A stretch of DNA of 64,000 nucleotides from Clostridiales bacterium (GCA_017513085.1 JAFWDK010000027.1:160564-224563), one strand, 5' to 3'. Numbered from the stretch's first letter, positions 1 to 9,290 are shown. The notes: generated from the letters alone by a model not told the origin. Made by a program: numbers and translations.

Positions 1-2
1 TG

Positions 3-185
3 CTGATCAACGGGCTTTTCCCAGGTGTTTTGCTGGTGATGAGCGGAATCAACCATGATGACCGGATCTTGCGCAAAGCCGAGCAGGCTGCGATTCCGGA
101 GCTTCTGAGATTCAGAATTATCGAGCCTGATGTGCGTCACGACGTTTGGGATGATGAATATAGTATGGATCTTTCTCAGCAGTAA
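3..185 (+). CDS. C-terminal fragment of an unidentified protein (5' end outside window)
   Basis: An open frame without a start runs from the left edge to a TAA at 183-185 and encodes 60 residues. The peptide begins hydrophobic (LINGLFPGVLLVM) and ends in a charged, acidic tail (DDEYSMDLSQQ). It converges tail to tail with hydF, with only three bases between the stops and no visible terminator between them. I do not recognise the family. The frame is open and ends cleanly next to a real gene, which makes it credible as a coding end. Confidence 0.55.
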   Translation: MINGLFPGVLLVMSGINHDDRILRKAEQAAIPELLRFRIIEPDVRHDVWDDEYSMDLSQQ

Positions 186-188
186 GTT

Positions 189-1397
189 TCATTTCTTCCC
201 GAGAAGCGGTGCAGAGACGCGTGGGAGGATGCCTTGCATGTGAGCGAGGATGACGCCGTAATTAGTGATCGGCACGCCGGCGCTCTGGCAGATGCGGATG
301 CGGTGCATCATCTCTCTGGGATTGAGCATGCAGCCGCCGCAGTGGATCACGAGATCAAACTCGGAAAGATTGTCCGGGAAAGAATCGCCGGAAGACCACT
401 CAAAGTGGAAGTTTTTACCGGTTGTCCTGGTAATCATCTTCGGAAGCTTCACGGTTCCGATATCGTTGCACTGACGATGGTGTGTGCACCCCTCCGAAAT
501 CAGGATATGAGCACCATCTTCAAGAGAATCCAGTGTTTTGGCAGAAAGGATCGCTTCACCAAGATCTCCTTTGTATCTAGCAAACAGCATGGAGAATGAG
601 GTCAACGGAATCTCCTGCGGGACAATCTCATTAACTTCCTTGAAGGCCTGACTGTCTGTAACGACCAACTTCGGCGGTTTGCCAAGAGACTCCAGAACCT
701 TAGAGAGCTCAGGGACCTGCGTAACTACCGCGATGGCGCTGCTGTCCAGGACATCTCGAAGTGTCTGCTGCTGCGGAAGGATCAGGCGTCCTTTTGGCGC
801 GGATTCATCGATCGGCGTAACCAGAACTACAATATCGCCTTCGGATATCAGATCCGCGATGATCTTTCGGCCGTTTGTCGGATCGACCACCAGATGGCCG
901 ACCATTTCTTTCAGATCGTTAATGTTGATCTTGTCGGAAGCGGACACCCAGATACTATCTTGCGCCACCTCTTTCGTGCGGCCTTTTCCTATACGCTGCT
1001 GGACAAGGTCGAGTTTGTTATATACCGTGATGTACGGAAGATTTCTGTCTTTGAACATTTTCATCAGCATGCGGTCGCCATCAGTAAGACCGATCGTGCC
1101 GTCTACCACGTGGATCGCGATGTCGACTTTCGCCATGACCTCTTTGCACTTGGTCACACGAAGGGCACCCAATTCACCCTCATCGTCGATACCGGGCGTG
1201 TCCACGATCATGACCGGGCCCAGAGGGAGGAGTTCCATTGCCTTATAGACCGGATCTGTCGTTGTCCCTTTTACATCTGAAACGATCGCGATCTCCTGGT
1301 TGGTAAAAGCATTTACAACACTGGATTTTCCGGCATTACGCATACCAAAGAATCCGATATAGATACGCTCTCCGCGTGGTGTTGATGAAAGGCTCAT
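189..1397 (-). CDS. hydF: [FeFe]-hydrogenase H-cluster maturation GTPase HydF
   Basis: 402 aa, the usual HydF length. HydF is the cytoplasmic scaffold on which the diiron subcluster of the [FeFe]-hydrogenase H-cluster is assembled with HydE and HydG before transfer to HydA. Visible motifs are the GTPase P-loop GMRNAGKSS at residues 18-26, DTPG at 66-69 and NKLD at 127-130. The C-terminal domain holds the [4Fe-4S] ligand pattern C304-x-H306 followed by H352-C353-x-x-C356, which is diagnostic for HydF. The start has an AGGGGA ribosome binding site. hydE, hydG and hydA are not in the window. Its presence shows that the host makes hydrogen or consumes it anaerobically. Confidence 0.96.
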   Translation of the reverse strand: MSLSSTPRGERIYIGFFGMRNAGKSSVVNAFTNQEIAIVSDVKGTTTDPVYKAMELLPLGPVMIVDTPGIDDEGELGALRVTKCKEVMAKVDIAIHVVDGTIGLTDGDRMLMKMFKDRNLPYITVYNKLDLVQQRIGKGRTKEVAQDSIWVSASDKININDLKEMVGHLVVDPTNGRKIIADLISEGDIVVLVTPIDESAPKGRLILPQQQTLRDVLDSSAIAVVTQVPELSKVLESLGKPPKLVVTDSQAFKEVNEIVPQEIPLTSFSMLFARYKGDLGEAILSAKTLDSLEDGAHILISEGCTHHRQCNDIGTVKLPKMITRTTGKNFHFEWSSGDSFPDNLSEFDLVIHCGGCMLNPREMMHRIRICQSAGVPITNYGVILAHMQGILPRVSAPLLGKK

Positions 1398-1483
1398 AAG
1401 CGTATTTCCCCTCTTCTCAAGATATGTTTATTGTACTAGAAGAGTAACATCTTTCTCAAGTAGTGAAAGTCTCCTCTTATTGC

Positions 1484-2770
1484 TTAAGAAGCGGAATACT
1501 GAAGTTTATACAATTCTAACAAAGCGTACAAATACATATCTTCTTGTGTTTCAATTAAGCATTCTGAATCACCCAAACTGATGTCCGTGATATCCTCTTC
1601 ATAGGGTTTCGATAAATCAATAACTCTATCGTACAGATATTTGCATGTAGTAATTATCATCATTGAAACCCAAAATGTAACATCATACTCCATCGTATCT
1701 ACATGAGAACAATAAGCCCATACCTCATCAAGCGGTGGATTGATTTCTCCCTTAGGAGTCTCCATTTCTAAATAATCACGAATAGTGGTATCGAGACTGC
1801 ATTTTTCATCATTTGAAACGATTATTGAAACCTGCTTATTCAGTCTAGTAAAAACCAGCGGATCAAATTCAACTCGGTAGTTCGAATATTCATTAAATCC
1901 CCTGTGAAAATACTTTGCTCCATCATAGAGGAAGCTGACAGAACATAACTGTTTTTCATGTGTTTTTTCGTCAAACATCTTTATACTTTTGTTGATCCAA
2001 TCAGAATCTGAGAAAGACATGACAGAGAATTTCTTTAACTCAAGTATTTTCTTCCTTATAGTTTTATTGCATTTACAAAAAGCCGTATACATTGGTCGAA
2101 CAAAGTTATGCAACGGATCTATAAATGAAGCTATCTGGCACAATGGAAGAAGCCCTATTTCTTTCTCATATGTAATACAAAATTCCTGCGCTTCTCTATA
2201 TATAGAGTCTTTATTCTTCGATGGCACGAGTCCTGCATTTTTACGTGATTTGCCCATTCGTTTTTCTATTTGAGAAAAGAATTTCTCATTAAGCTCATGA
2301 ACATTCTTTTCAGCGTTAGAATTATCATTAGATTTTAAAACATACAAAAATACTCCAGCCAAAAATACATCCTCAGCTACACTTTTTTCTCGAATATCTT
2401 TCTTAGTGATTGGGGTTATAACATCAACTTTACATTCGTCATTTGTTTCATCATCGTTCTCTATTAGCTTATATAAAGCCTCCATCAAAACTGGCATTTT
2501 GTTCTGATCAATTAACGGGATTACTTCTTCTGTAAAATGAGATATCAACTTAGGATAATTATTCGAAGTATAACTTAAACCATCTTCAACAACATAGTCC
2601 GGGGGATTCTTCCTACCAGCAACTAAATTAGATATAAGGCTATCGTCAGTCTCATCAAATTGATTGGAGTGAAAATGCATAATCGTTCCAACCAGACGCT
2701 TTTGTGTACAAGATTTTGATTTGTAACGAACCAGAATTGTCAAATATGTTCCCAAACACAATTTGCTCAT
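1484..2770 (-). CDS. Hypothetical protein, accessory island
   Basis: 428 aa in a visibly AT-rich stretch unlike the flanking host genes. The start at 2770 is preceded by a GGGGGAAAGGAT ribosome binding site. The first 70 residues (CLGTYLTILVRY, then SLISNLVAGRKNPP) resemble a short DNA-binding or dimerisation module seen at the start of several accessory Clostridia proteins, but I cannot name a family. The rest is mixed helical with Lys/Glu-rich stretches and no signal peptide or membrane segment. It is divergent from the DUF4417/nuclease operon, so it could belong to the same island as a regulator or defence component; that is inference from position only. Confidence 0.7.
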   Translation of the reverse strand: MSKLCLGTYLTILVRYKSKSCTQKRLVGTIMHFHSNQFDETDDSLISNLVAGRKNPPDYVVEDGLSYTSNNYPKLISHFTEEVIPLIDQNKMPVLMEALYKLIENDDETNDECKVDVITPITKKDIREKSVAEDVFLAGVFLYVLKSNDNSNAEKNVHELNEKFFSQIEKRMGKSRKNAGLVPSKNKDSIYREAQEFCITYEKEIGLLPLCQIASFIDPLHNFVRPMYTAFCKCNKTIRKKILELKKFSVMSFSDSDWINKSIKMFDEKTHEKQLCSVSFLYDGAKYFHRGFNEYSNYRVEFDPLVFTRLNKQVSIIVSNDEKCSLDTTIRDYLEMETPKGEINPPLDEVWAYCSHVDTMEYDVTFWVSMMIITTCKYLYDRVIDLSKPYEEDITDISLGDSECLIETQEDMYLYALLELYKLQYSAS

Positions 2771-2928
2771 ATCCTTTCCCCCTGTCTACCCTAGATTATA
2801 CGGCTTTTCACGAAACAAGTCTCGGGAAAGTTTCAGTCATGTTTTTCAATTCAGACACAATTTAAAATGTTGGCAATAACACCAGGATCCTTGTGTTTAT
2901 ATTTCTTTTTTCAGGAGGATAAACACAC

Positions 2929-3651
2929 ATGAAAAGTGTTAATAATCGGCCGCCTCGAAAAGGCTGCAAAGACATTTGGAATGCATTTATGGTTAAAGAT
3001 GCGTCATTCGATGTTGGTACAGATATGCCAATTTGTATTTCAACTGACATTATACCTGTATCGCTCATTTCGTTCGAGGATGCAAAAACCATTTATAAAA
3101 AGGAGATGAAACTTAAGCATAATAATTTCTTTATCAATACCTTCATACATTTCTACATCGATGATCAGAAATTTGATGGGAAACGCACAAGCATTTGGAC
3201 GTATCCAAATCAGGCACTTAAGATCATACGCCATTTTGCCGGCATAATAACACCTGATTTTTCAACATATGCAGATTTCCCCAAACCCGTCAAATACTTT
3301 AACACTTATCGCATGCGAGCATTTGGATGCTGGATGAACGTGTTAGAAATCCCTGCTATTAACAATGTTCGTTGGGGAACATATGAAACCTGGGAATATT
3401 GCTTTGCTGGTATTCCAAAAGGAAGCACTGTTGCAATCGGTTCAGTGGCAAGCGGTATCAGAAAACTAAACAATCGCCCGCTTTTTGAAGAAGGGCTAAA
3501 GAAAATGGTATCCGTCATATCTCCAAAACGCATAATCGTCTATGGCTCTTCAAATTACCCCTGTCTTCAGAATCTTCGAAAAACCGGCATAGAGATAGTT
3601 TCCATTCCGAGCAAGACAAGTCTGGCGTATAAGGAGGTGTCTAATGAGTAA
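2929..3651 (+). CDS. DUF4417 domain protein
   Basis: 240 aa. The central and C-terminal parts carry the DUF4417 signature: DFSTYADFP around residue 105, then NTYRMRAFGCWM, NVRWGTYETWEYCFAGIPK, VAIGSVA and finally IIVYGSSNYP. DUF4417 proteins are found in phages, mobile elements and accessory islands of Bacillota; their biochemical role is not known to me. The start has a strong AGGAGG site. The gene overlaps the next gene, a GHH-type nuclease, by eight bases, so the two are probably translationally coupled. It lacks a signal peptide and is expected in the cytoplasm. Confidence 0.85.
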   Translation: MKSVNNRPPRKGCKDIWNAFMVKDASFDVGTDMPICISTDIIPVSLISFEDAKTIYKKEMKLKHNNFFINTFIHFYIDDQKFDGKRTSIWTYPNQALKIIRHFAGIITPDFSTYADFPKPVKYFNTYRMRAFGCWMNVLEIPAINNVRWGTYETWEYCFAGIPKGSTVAIGSVASGIRKLNNRPLFEEGLKKMVSVISPKRIIVYGSSNYPCLQNLRKTGIEIVSIPSKTSLAYKEVSNE

Positions 3652-4219
3652 ATCTAACAGTGGGCTTTTCTCTGGTACGAACGGAGACAAACTGACACGT
3701 TATACTCGCACTGTAGGAAATCTCAGGCAAAAGATTCCGGAAAGTGATATTATAGCAAGTAGAGTAGCGGGCCTTGATCTTCATGAGCATCCTTTGAAAT
3801 ATAAGCAGTTATCTTCCAAAAAGATGAAACAGTTAAGCAAGAAAGTTGCTACACGCACGTTGACACAGCACGAGTATAAATCATATGATTCGAATATGCG
3901 ATTATTGAAAAGACGTGAAAAAGGTGTGGATTCCTTTTGGAAGCAAGAGACACAACGAATCATTGCAGGCGCTCCCACCACAAGAAACTGGAGTCCGGAG
4001 CAAAGAAATGACATAATTCATAATCGTCGGCCGAAAGAGAATGGAAAAACTCTGCAAGGTCACCATACCTATAGTGTCGCTAAGTATCCGCACTTGGCAA
4101 ATCGTGGAGAAGTAGTATTTCCTGCAACTTTTAATGAACACTTATATGGATGGCACGGAGGTAATATCAAGAAGTCATTGCCGGGTCAACCAATAAACCC
4201 TAGTAAACTTCGTAGATAG
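3644..4219 (+). CDS. GHH/HNH-superfamily nuclease, toxin-like
   Basis: 191 aa. The C-terminal half carries a Gly-His-His core (LQGHHTYSVAKYPHLANRG) followed by VVFPATFNEHLYGWHGGNI. This matches the GHH branch of the HNH/treble-clef nucleases that form the toxic tips of polymorphic toxins, where His residues bind the metal and activate water for DNA cleavage. The N-terminus (SGLFSGTNGD) resembles the linker that normally joins such a tip to a large delivery protein, but here the domain stands alone with no signal or secretion module. It follows the DUF4417 gene by overlap with an AAGGAGG site and precedes a small acidic gene. A cytoplasmic toxin/immunity or phage-defence role is inferred. Confidence 0.78.
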   Translation: MSKSNSGLFSGTNGDKLTRYTRTVGNLRQKIPESDIIASRVAGLDLHEHPLKYKQLSSKKMKQLSKKVATRTLTQHEYKSYDSNMRLLKRREKGVDSFWKQETQRIIAGAPTTRNWSPEQRNDIIHNRRPKENGKTLQGHHTYSVAKYPHLANRGEVVFPATFNEHLYGWHGGNIKKSLPGQPINPSKLRR

Positions 4220-4232
4220 TAGGAGGAAAAAA

Positions 4233-4592
4233 ATGCAAAACATAGATGTTATGGATAACATAGGAATTAAGATTACTCATTTTACTTCCCTCTCAAAAAC
4301 CATCGGGATTTTAAGAAAGTATCGAAATGACTCTATGAGTACTATCAAATCTGATATCGAGTCAAGTGATTTTGTCTTTGCATGTGATTATACCGATGAT
4401 GAAGGACTTGTAAAACTCATCAATTGTTATGATGAGCTTGTAGCATGTGGTTGTAATGTAGTCATATATGATCTTGGTCGTATTGGCTCTAGAGAATTAC
4501 TTTGCAATCTGCATGAGTCTCACGAAATAACACATATGGAAACATTAGCAGAGATAGATGCTGAGTTAAATGATGCTGAAAATGACGAATGA
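4233..4592 (+). CDS. Small acidic protein, putative immunity protein for the GHH nuclease
   Basis: 119 aa, acidic, with many Asp/Glu and no signal peptide or membrane helix. It starts 13 bases after the nuclease stop behind AGGAGG and is the last gene before a strong terminator. I do not recognise a named family. Its acidity, size and place directly after the nuclease are what is usually seen for immunity proteins of polymorphic toxins, so that role is inferred from context only. C-terminal residues ETLAEIDAELNDAENDE form a charged helix. Confidence 0.6.
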   Translation: MQNIDVMDNIGIKITHFTSLSKTIGILRKYRNDSMSTIKSDIESSDFVFACDYTDDEGLVKLINCYDELVACGCNVVIYDLGRIGSRELLCNLHESHEITHMETLAEIDAELNDAENDE

Positions 4593-4618
4593 CAGCATAT
4601 CGGGAAGATTACCTTGGC

Positions 4619-4660
4619 AAAGGGTGTATAGGCGTTATAGATACCTATACACCCTTTCTT
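4619..4660 (+). terminator. Rho-independent terminator after the DUF4417/nuclease operon
   Basis: Perfect inverted repeat AGGGTGTATAGG (4621-4632) / CCTATACACCCT (4644-4655), extendable by two A-T pairs, followed by a T-rich tail. It separates the accessory island from the sugar transporter operon. Confidence 0.85.
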
Positions 4661-4710
4661 GAAAATGTGGTACATTAAATGTAGTTTTCGAGGGTTCCCA
4701 GGGGGTGGGT

Positions 4711-5850
4711 ATGAAGATACGTTTTGACGGGTTGACGAAGCGTTTTCCCAATCGTAATAAGAAGATCAAGTCCGAGGTCGTGGCAGTAGATAATTTCTGC
4801 TTTGAGATCCCGGATGGTAAGCTGGTGGGCCTTCTCGGTCCTTCCGGTTGTGGTAAGAGTACAGCGCTGAACCTGATCTGCGGCCTGGAGACACCGACGG
4901 AGGGAAAGATCTTTTTCGACGATGACGATGTCACCGATCTTCCTGCAGAGAACCGTGGTGTCGGTATGGTCTTTCAGAGTTACGCCCTCTACCCTCACCT
5001 GACCGTGAAGAAAAATATCATGTTCCCTCTTCAGAACTTGAAGGGCGAACAGAAAATGACAAAAGAGCAGATGGAGGCCAAGGCTCTGGAAGCAGCGAAG
5101 ATCGTACAGATTGAAGAACTGATGGACAGAAAGCCAAGTGAAATGAGCGGAGGTCAGCAGCAGCGTGTAGCTATAGCCCGTGCTCTGGTCAAGATGCCTC
5201 GCGTGTTGCTTCTGGACGAACCTCTTTCCAACCTGGACGCACGTCTCCGTATCCAGACAAGAGAAGAGATCAAGCGCATCCAAAACACCACAAAGATCAC
5301 GACCGTATTTGTTACGCATGACCAGGAAGAAGCTATGAGCATTTCCGACCTGATCGTGGTCATGAAGGACGGCGCCGTGCACCAGATCGGCAAGCCCCAG
5401 GAAGTATATGACGCGCCGGTCAATCTGTTCGTGGCAAAATTCCTTGGCACGCCGCCGATCAACGTCTTTACCGGGAAAATCAAGGACGGAAAGCTTATTC
5501 TTGGAGAGGATACCATCCTGGGGAAAGACTATGTGAAGGATACAAAGGATCAGGAAGTCTTCATCGGCATCCGTCCGGAAGGCTTCATTCTCCGCGAGAA
5601 TAAAGAGAAAAAAGATAATCTGGACGGAAAAAACGGCGTATTCCATGCCGATCTTCTGGCTATCGAAGTCATGGGCAGAGATACCAGCGTTGTCTTCTCT
5701 CACTGTTCTTCCGAAATTGAAGGAACAAGACTTCGTGCTATCGTATCTTCTGACAACCAGATCGATCCGGAAAGCAAGAAAGTCGCCTTTGATGTGAATC
5801 CGAAGAAAGTCTTTGTTTTCTCAAAAGAAACGCAGGAGCGTCTGCTATGA
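4711..5850 (+). CDS. Carbohydrate ABC importer ATPase (MsmX/UgpC/MalK type)
   Basis: 379 aa from ATG 4711, which lies five bases after GGGGG; an in-frame GTG at 4705 is a less likely start. It energises sugar uptake from the inner face of the membrane. Visible are Walker A (GPSGCGKST), the Q-loop (VFQSYALYPH), the ABC signature ([15 protein letters not shown]), Walker B (VLLLDEP) and the switch His in [12 protein letters not shown]-terminal TOBE-like regulatory region follows from about residue 240, with IRPEGF typical of MalK-class proteins. It is the first gene of a four-gene importer operon and overlaps the first permease gene by four bases. The substrate is not determined; the operon layout fits oligosaccharides or glycerol phosphodiesters. 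Confidence 0.93.
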   Translation: MKIRFDGLTKRFPNRNKKIKSEVVAVDNFCFEIPDGKLVGLLGPSGCGKSTALNLICGLETPTEGKIFFDDDDVTDLPAENRGVGMVFQSYALYPHLTVKKNIMFPLQNLKGEQKMTKEQMEAKALEAAKIVQIEELMDRKPSEMSGGQQQRVAIARALVKMPRVLLLDEPLSNLDARLRIQTREEIKRIQNTTKITTVFVTHDQEEAMSISDLIVVMKDGAVHQIGKPQEVYDAPVNLFVAKFLGTPPINVFTGKIKDGKLILGEDTILGKDYVKDTKDQEVFIGIRPEGFILRENKEKKDNLDGKNGVFHADLLAIEVMGRDTSVVFSHCSSEIEGTRLRAIVSSDNQIDPESKKVAFDVNPKKVFVFSKETQERLL

Positions 5851-6800
5851 GCGTGCAGCAGGATACAAAACTACAACCGGCCAAAGCCAGGAGCAACGCG
5901 AAGTTACTGAAGAAACTGAACGCTTTCAAAGCATGGCTGTACCTTCTCCCCGCGCTGGTCTTCCTCGGCATCTTTATGGTCTACCCTCTGATCGACGTTC
6001 TGGTCTATTCTTTTGAAGAGGGATACAATTCCGCGTCCCAGACCTCTTTCGGCACAGGATGGTTCAATTATGCCTATGTCCTGCACGACCCGTATTTTCT
6101 ACAGGCCGTGAAGAATACGTTCATCATCGTAATCATCACAGTGCCGCTTTCGACACTTCTGGCACTTCTCATTTCCTTGGCACTGAATTCCATCAAGAAA
6201 CTCAAGGAAGTCTTCCAGACGATCTTCTTTCTTCCCTACGTGACCAATACGCTGGCTGTAGGTCTTGTCTTTATGATCATGTTCAAAAAGACCCCGTACA
6301 CGGATGGCCTCATCAACATGATCCTCGCCATCTTTAAGCGCGGTCCTGTCGACTTTATCGATGGTCCGTACTGGGCCAAGATGTTCGTCATGTGCTTCTA
6401 TACGATCTGGGTCGTACTTCCCTTTAAAGTCCTGATCCTGACGTCGGCTCTTGCTTCCGTTGACGAGGTCTACTACAAAGCCGCCAAGATCGACGGCACT
6501 TCCCGCTTCCGTATGTTTACACATATCACGCTTCCGATGATCTCCCCCATGATCTTCTATCTTGTGATCACCGGCTTCATCGGTGCTTTTAAAGCATATA
6601 GTGACGAGGTGGCCATCTTCGGTACGAACCTCAATTCTGCCGGCATGAATACCATCGTCGGATACGTTTATGACATGCTCTACGGTGACTCAGGCGGATA
6701 CCCGTCTTACGCCGCCGCAGCTGCGCTGATCCTCTTTGCCATCGTCTTTACGATCACGGTGGTCAACCTTCTGATCAGCAAAAAAACTTCCATACGGTGA
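5847..6800 (+). CDS. Sugar ABC importer permease (MalF/UgpA type)
   Basis: 317 aa with six predicted membrane helices, the first near residues 32-52 (LYLLPALVFLGIFMVYPLI). The cytoplasmic EAA loop that docks the ATPase reads VYYKAAKIDGTSRFRMF, then ITLPMISPMI. It overlaps the ATPase stop by the ATGA junction, which indicates translational coupling. It forms a heterodimer with the next gene product. No substrate can be read from the sequence. Confidence 0.92.
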   Translation: MSVQQDTKLQPAKARSNAKLLKKLNAFKAWLYLLPALVFLGIFMVYPLIDVLVYSFEEGYNSASQTSFGTGWFNYAYVLHDPYFLQAVKNTFIIVIITVPLSTLLALLISLALNSIKKLKEVFQTIFFLPYVTNTLAVGLVFMIMFKKTPYTDGLINMILAIFKRGPVDFIDGPYWAKMFVMCFYTIWVVLPFKVLILTSALASVDEVYYKAAKIDGTSRFRMFTHITLPMISPMIFYLVITGFIGAFKAYSDEVAIFGTNLNSAGMNTIVGYVYDMLYGDSGGYPSYAAAAALILFAIVFTITVVNLLISKKTSIR

Positions 6801-6816
6801 AAGGGGGGCGTGATGT

Positions 6817-7683
6817 ATGAGTGATTATGATCAGATCAGCAAACAGGCCCGCACCGCAAGGATCGTGCGCAAGACCGTCACCTATGCCCTCCTGACCTTG
6901 TGGGGGATCATAGTGCTTTTCCCGTTCTACTGGATGATCCTTTCTTCCATTAAGAGTTACGGCAGCTATAATGCGGAGTTTACGCCGAAGTTCATCACGA
7001 CCGAACCGACGATGCAGAACTACATCGATGCGTTTACGAAGGTGAACCTGGGAAGATATTTTTTCAATACCATCGTCTTCACAGTCGTCACCACGGCTCT
7101 CATGATGCTTGTCATCGTATTCGCCGCTTTCGCGTTCTCGAGGCTTCAGTTCCGTGGAAAGAACCTGGTGTTTACTCTTTTTCTTTCTCTCATGATGATC
7201 CCGTCGGAACTGGTGATCATCACTAACTTTGTCACGATTACGAACTGGGGACTTCGGAATACTTTTACAGGTCTGATCCTGCCGTCCGTCACTTCAGTCT
7301 TTTATATTTATCTTTTGAAAGAAAACTTTGAGCAGATCCCAGACGATCTTTATAAAGCCGCGAAAGTAGATGGCACATCGGACATGAAGTACCTTTTCAA
7401 AGTCATGGTGCCGATCTGCTCGCCAACGATCGTGACCGTTGTGATCCTCAAGGTCATCGAGTGCTGGAACGCTTATGTATGGCCGCGTCTCATCACGGAC
7501 AACCCCAAGTACTTCCTGGTCAGTAATGGTATCTCGGAGATCCGTGAGAACGGCTTTGGCCGTGAAAACATTCCCGCCATGATGGCCGCCGTTGTGGTCA
7601 TCTCGATCCCGTTGATCGTATTGTTCCTGATCTTCCATAAGAAGATCATGGCCGGCGTAAGCAGAGGAGGTACGAAAGGATGA
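6817..7683 (+). CDS. Sugar ABC importer permease (MalG/UgpE type)
   Basis: 288 aa, six membrane helices. The opening segment (ALLTLWGIIVLFPFYWMI, then SSIKS) and the EAA loop (LYKAAKVDGTSDMKYLF) are typical of the second permease subunit of CUT1-family importers. It starts 16 bases after the first permease with a GGGGGGCG ribosome binding site and overlaps the binding-protein gene by four bases (ATGA). Confidence 0.92.
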   Translation: MSDYDQISKQARTARIVRKTVTYALLTLWGIIVLFPFYWMILSSIKSYGSYNAEFTPKFITTEPTMQNYIDAFTKVNLGRYFFNTIVFTVVTTALMMLVIVFAAFAFSRLQFRGKNLVFTLFLSLMMIPSELVIITNFVTITNWGLRNTFTGLILPSVTSVFYIYLLKENFEQIPDDLYKAAKVDGTSDMKYLFKVMVPICSPTIVTVVILKVIECWNAYVWPRLITDNPKYFLVSNGISEIRENGFGRENIPAMMAAVVVISIPLIVLFLIFHKKIMAGVSRGGTKG

Positions 7684-9290
7684 AACGTCTTATGTCACGC
7701 ATTCTCTCCTCTGTGCTTCTTGCAGTCATCCTGATAGCCTGCGCCCTACCGCTCGCATCGTGCCACGGCTCGACCGCCCTCGCCGCTTTTGACGTACCGG
7801 ACGATTTCGACATGAACAAGCAGTATGAGATCACCTTCTGGGCAAAAAACGATACTAATGTCACGCAGACAAAAGTCTACAGCAAGGCCGTCGAAGACTT
7901 TCAGAAACTTTACCCGAATATCCATGTCAACCTGCGCTTCTACACGGATTATAACAAGATCTATAACGACGTCATCACGAACATCGCAACGAAGACGACA
8001 CCGAATATCTGCATCACGTACCCGGACCATATCGCGACCTACATGACCGGCGATAACGTGGTGGTACCGCTGGATGCGCTTTTTAAGGATAAGAAATACG
8101 GACTCGGTGGAAGCGAGGTGCGCTTTGACAGTCCGAAATTAAACGAAGTGGTTCCGCAATTTCTGGAAGAGTGCCGGATCGGCAATGAACACTACGCGAT
8201 CCCCTTCATGCGTTCGACTGAAGCCTGCTATGTGAATAAGGATTTTGTGGAGAAACTGGGTTACACTCTTCCGGAAGTTTTGACCTGGGATTTCGTGTGG
8301 GAAGTCTCGGAAGCGGCAACGAAGAAGAATCCGGACGGGACTTTTGCCATCAATGGCCAAAAGACCATGATTCCTTTCATCTACAAATCGTCTGACAACA
8401 TGATGATCCATATGCTTTTCCAGAAAGATGCCGGTTACTCCACACCTTCCGGTGAGATCAACATCTTTAACGACACCACACAGGAACTCCTCGAGGAAAT
8501 CGCAGGACACGCCGGGACAGGTGCTTTTTCCACATTCAAGATCAGCAGCTATCCGGCAAATTTTCTGAATGCAGGACAATGCATTTTCGCCATCGACTCT
8601 ACTGCGGGTTCCACCTGGATGGGTACCAAAGCTCCGAATATCGATATCAGCAAAGACAAGCTCGTGGATTTTGAAACCGTGGTCTACCCGGTTCCGCAAT
8701 ACGATCCGTCCGAACCGAAGATGATCTCCCAGGGGCCGTCGATCTGTTTGTTTAACAAAGAAGATAAAGGCGAGGTCCTGGCCAGTTGGCTATTCGCATC
8801 GTATCTTCTGACAAACGATGTGCAGATCGCTTATTCGGAAACGGAAGGATATGTTCCGGTCACGACCAAAGCACAGACTTCAAAAGCCTATCAGGAATAC
8901 CTTTCAGGCAGGAATATCGGCGACGACTTGCATTACAGCGTAAAACTGGATGCTTGCGAACTGCTGATCTCACACGTTTCCGACACCTTTGTCACGCCGG
9001 TTTTTAACGGGTCCACTTCTCTACGAAACGCCGCCGGTGAACTGATCGAGAACGTGACCAAATCTGCCAGAAGAAAGCAGACTATCGACAAAGCCTACTA
9101 CGAGAAGCTTTACGCGGACACAACGTCCCTCTACCGTTTGGACCAGATCGTCAAAACTGACGCCGTAAATATAAAAGATCTTGGCAAATTGCCGAATACT
9201 GCCGTGATTTTGCTGGTAAGTCTGGCTGTTTCTTGGGTTTTGATTGGTACATATGTAGTTTCTCGTCAAATCCGCAAGAAAAAAACGTGA
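7680..9290 (+). CDS. Sugar-binding lipoprotein of the ABC importer, with extra C-terminal membrane helix
   Basis: 536 aa. The N-terminus is a lipoprotein signal (hydrophobic core, then PLASC lipobox), so the protein is anchored outside the membrane. The body is a family 1 extracellular solute-binding domain (FWAKNDTNVTQTKVYSKAV, later STEACYVNKDF and WLFASYLLTN). Unusually the last 35 residues contain a hydrophobic helix (AVILLVSLAVSWVLIGTYVV) followed by the positive tail SRQIRKKKT, which predicts a second anchor with a cytoplasmic C-terminus. Standard binding proteins of this family lack it. The gene closes the importer operon and is followed by a strong terminator. Confidence 0.88.
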   Translation: MKRLMSRILSSVLLAVILIACALPLASCHGSTALAAFDVPDDFDMNKQYEITFWAKNDTNVTQTKVYSKAVEDFQKLYPNIHVNLRFYTDYNKIYNDVITNIATKTTPNICITYPDHIATYMTGDNVVVPLDALFKDKKYGLGGSEVRFDSPKLNEVVPQFLEECRIGNEHYAIPFMRSTEACYVNKDFVEKLGYTLPEVLTWDFVWEVSEAATKKNPDGTFAINGQKTMIPFIYKSSDNMMIHMLFQKDAGYSTPSGEINIFNDTTQELLEEIAGHAGTGAFSTFKISSYPANFLNAGQCIFAIDSTAGSTWMGTKAPNIDISKDKLVDFETVVYPVPQYDPSEPKMISQGPSICLFNKEDKGEVLASWLFASYLLTNDVQIAYSETEGYVPVTTKAQTSKAYQEYLSGRNIGDDLHYSVKLDACELLISHVSDTFVTPVFNGSTSLRNAAGELIENVTKSARRKQTIDKAYYEKLYADTTSLYRLDQIVKTDAVNIKDLGKLPNTAVILLVSLAVSWVLIGTYVVSRQIRKKKT

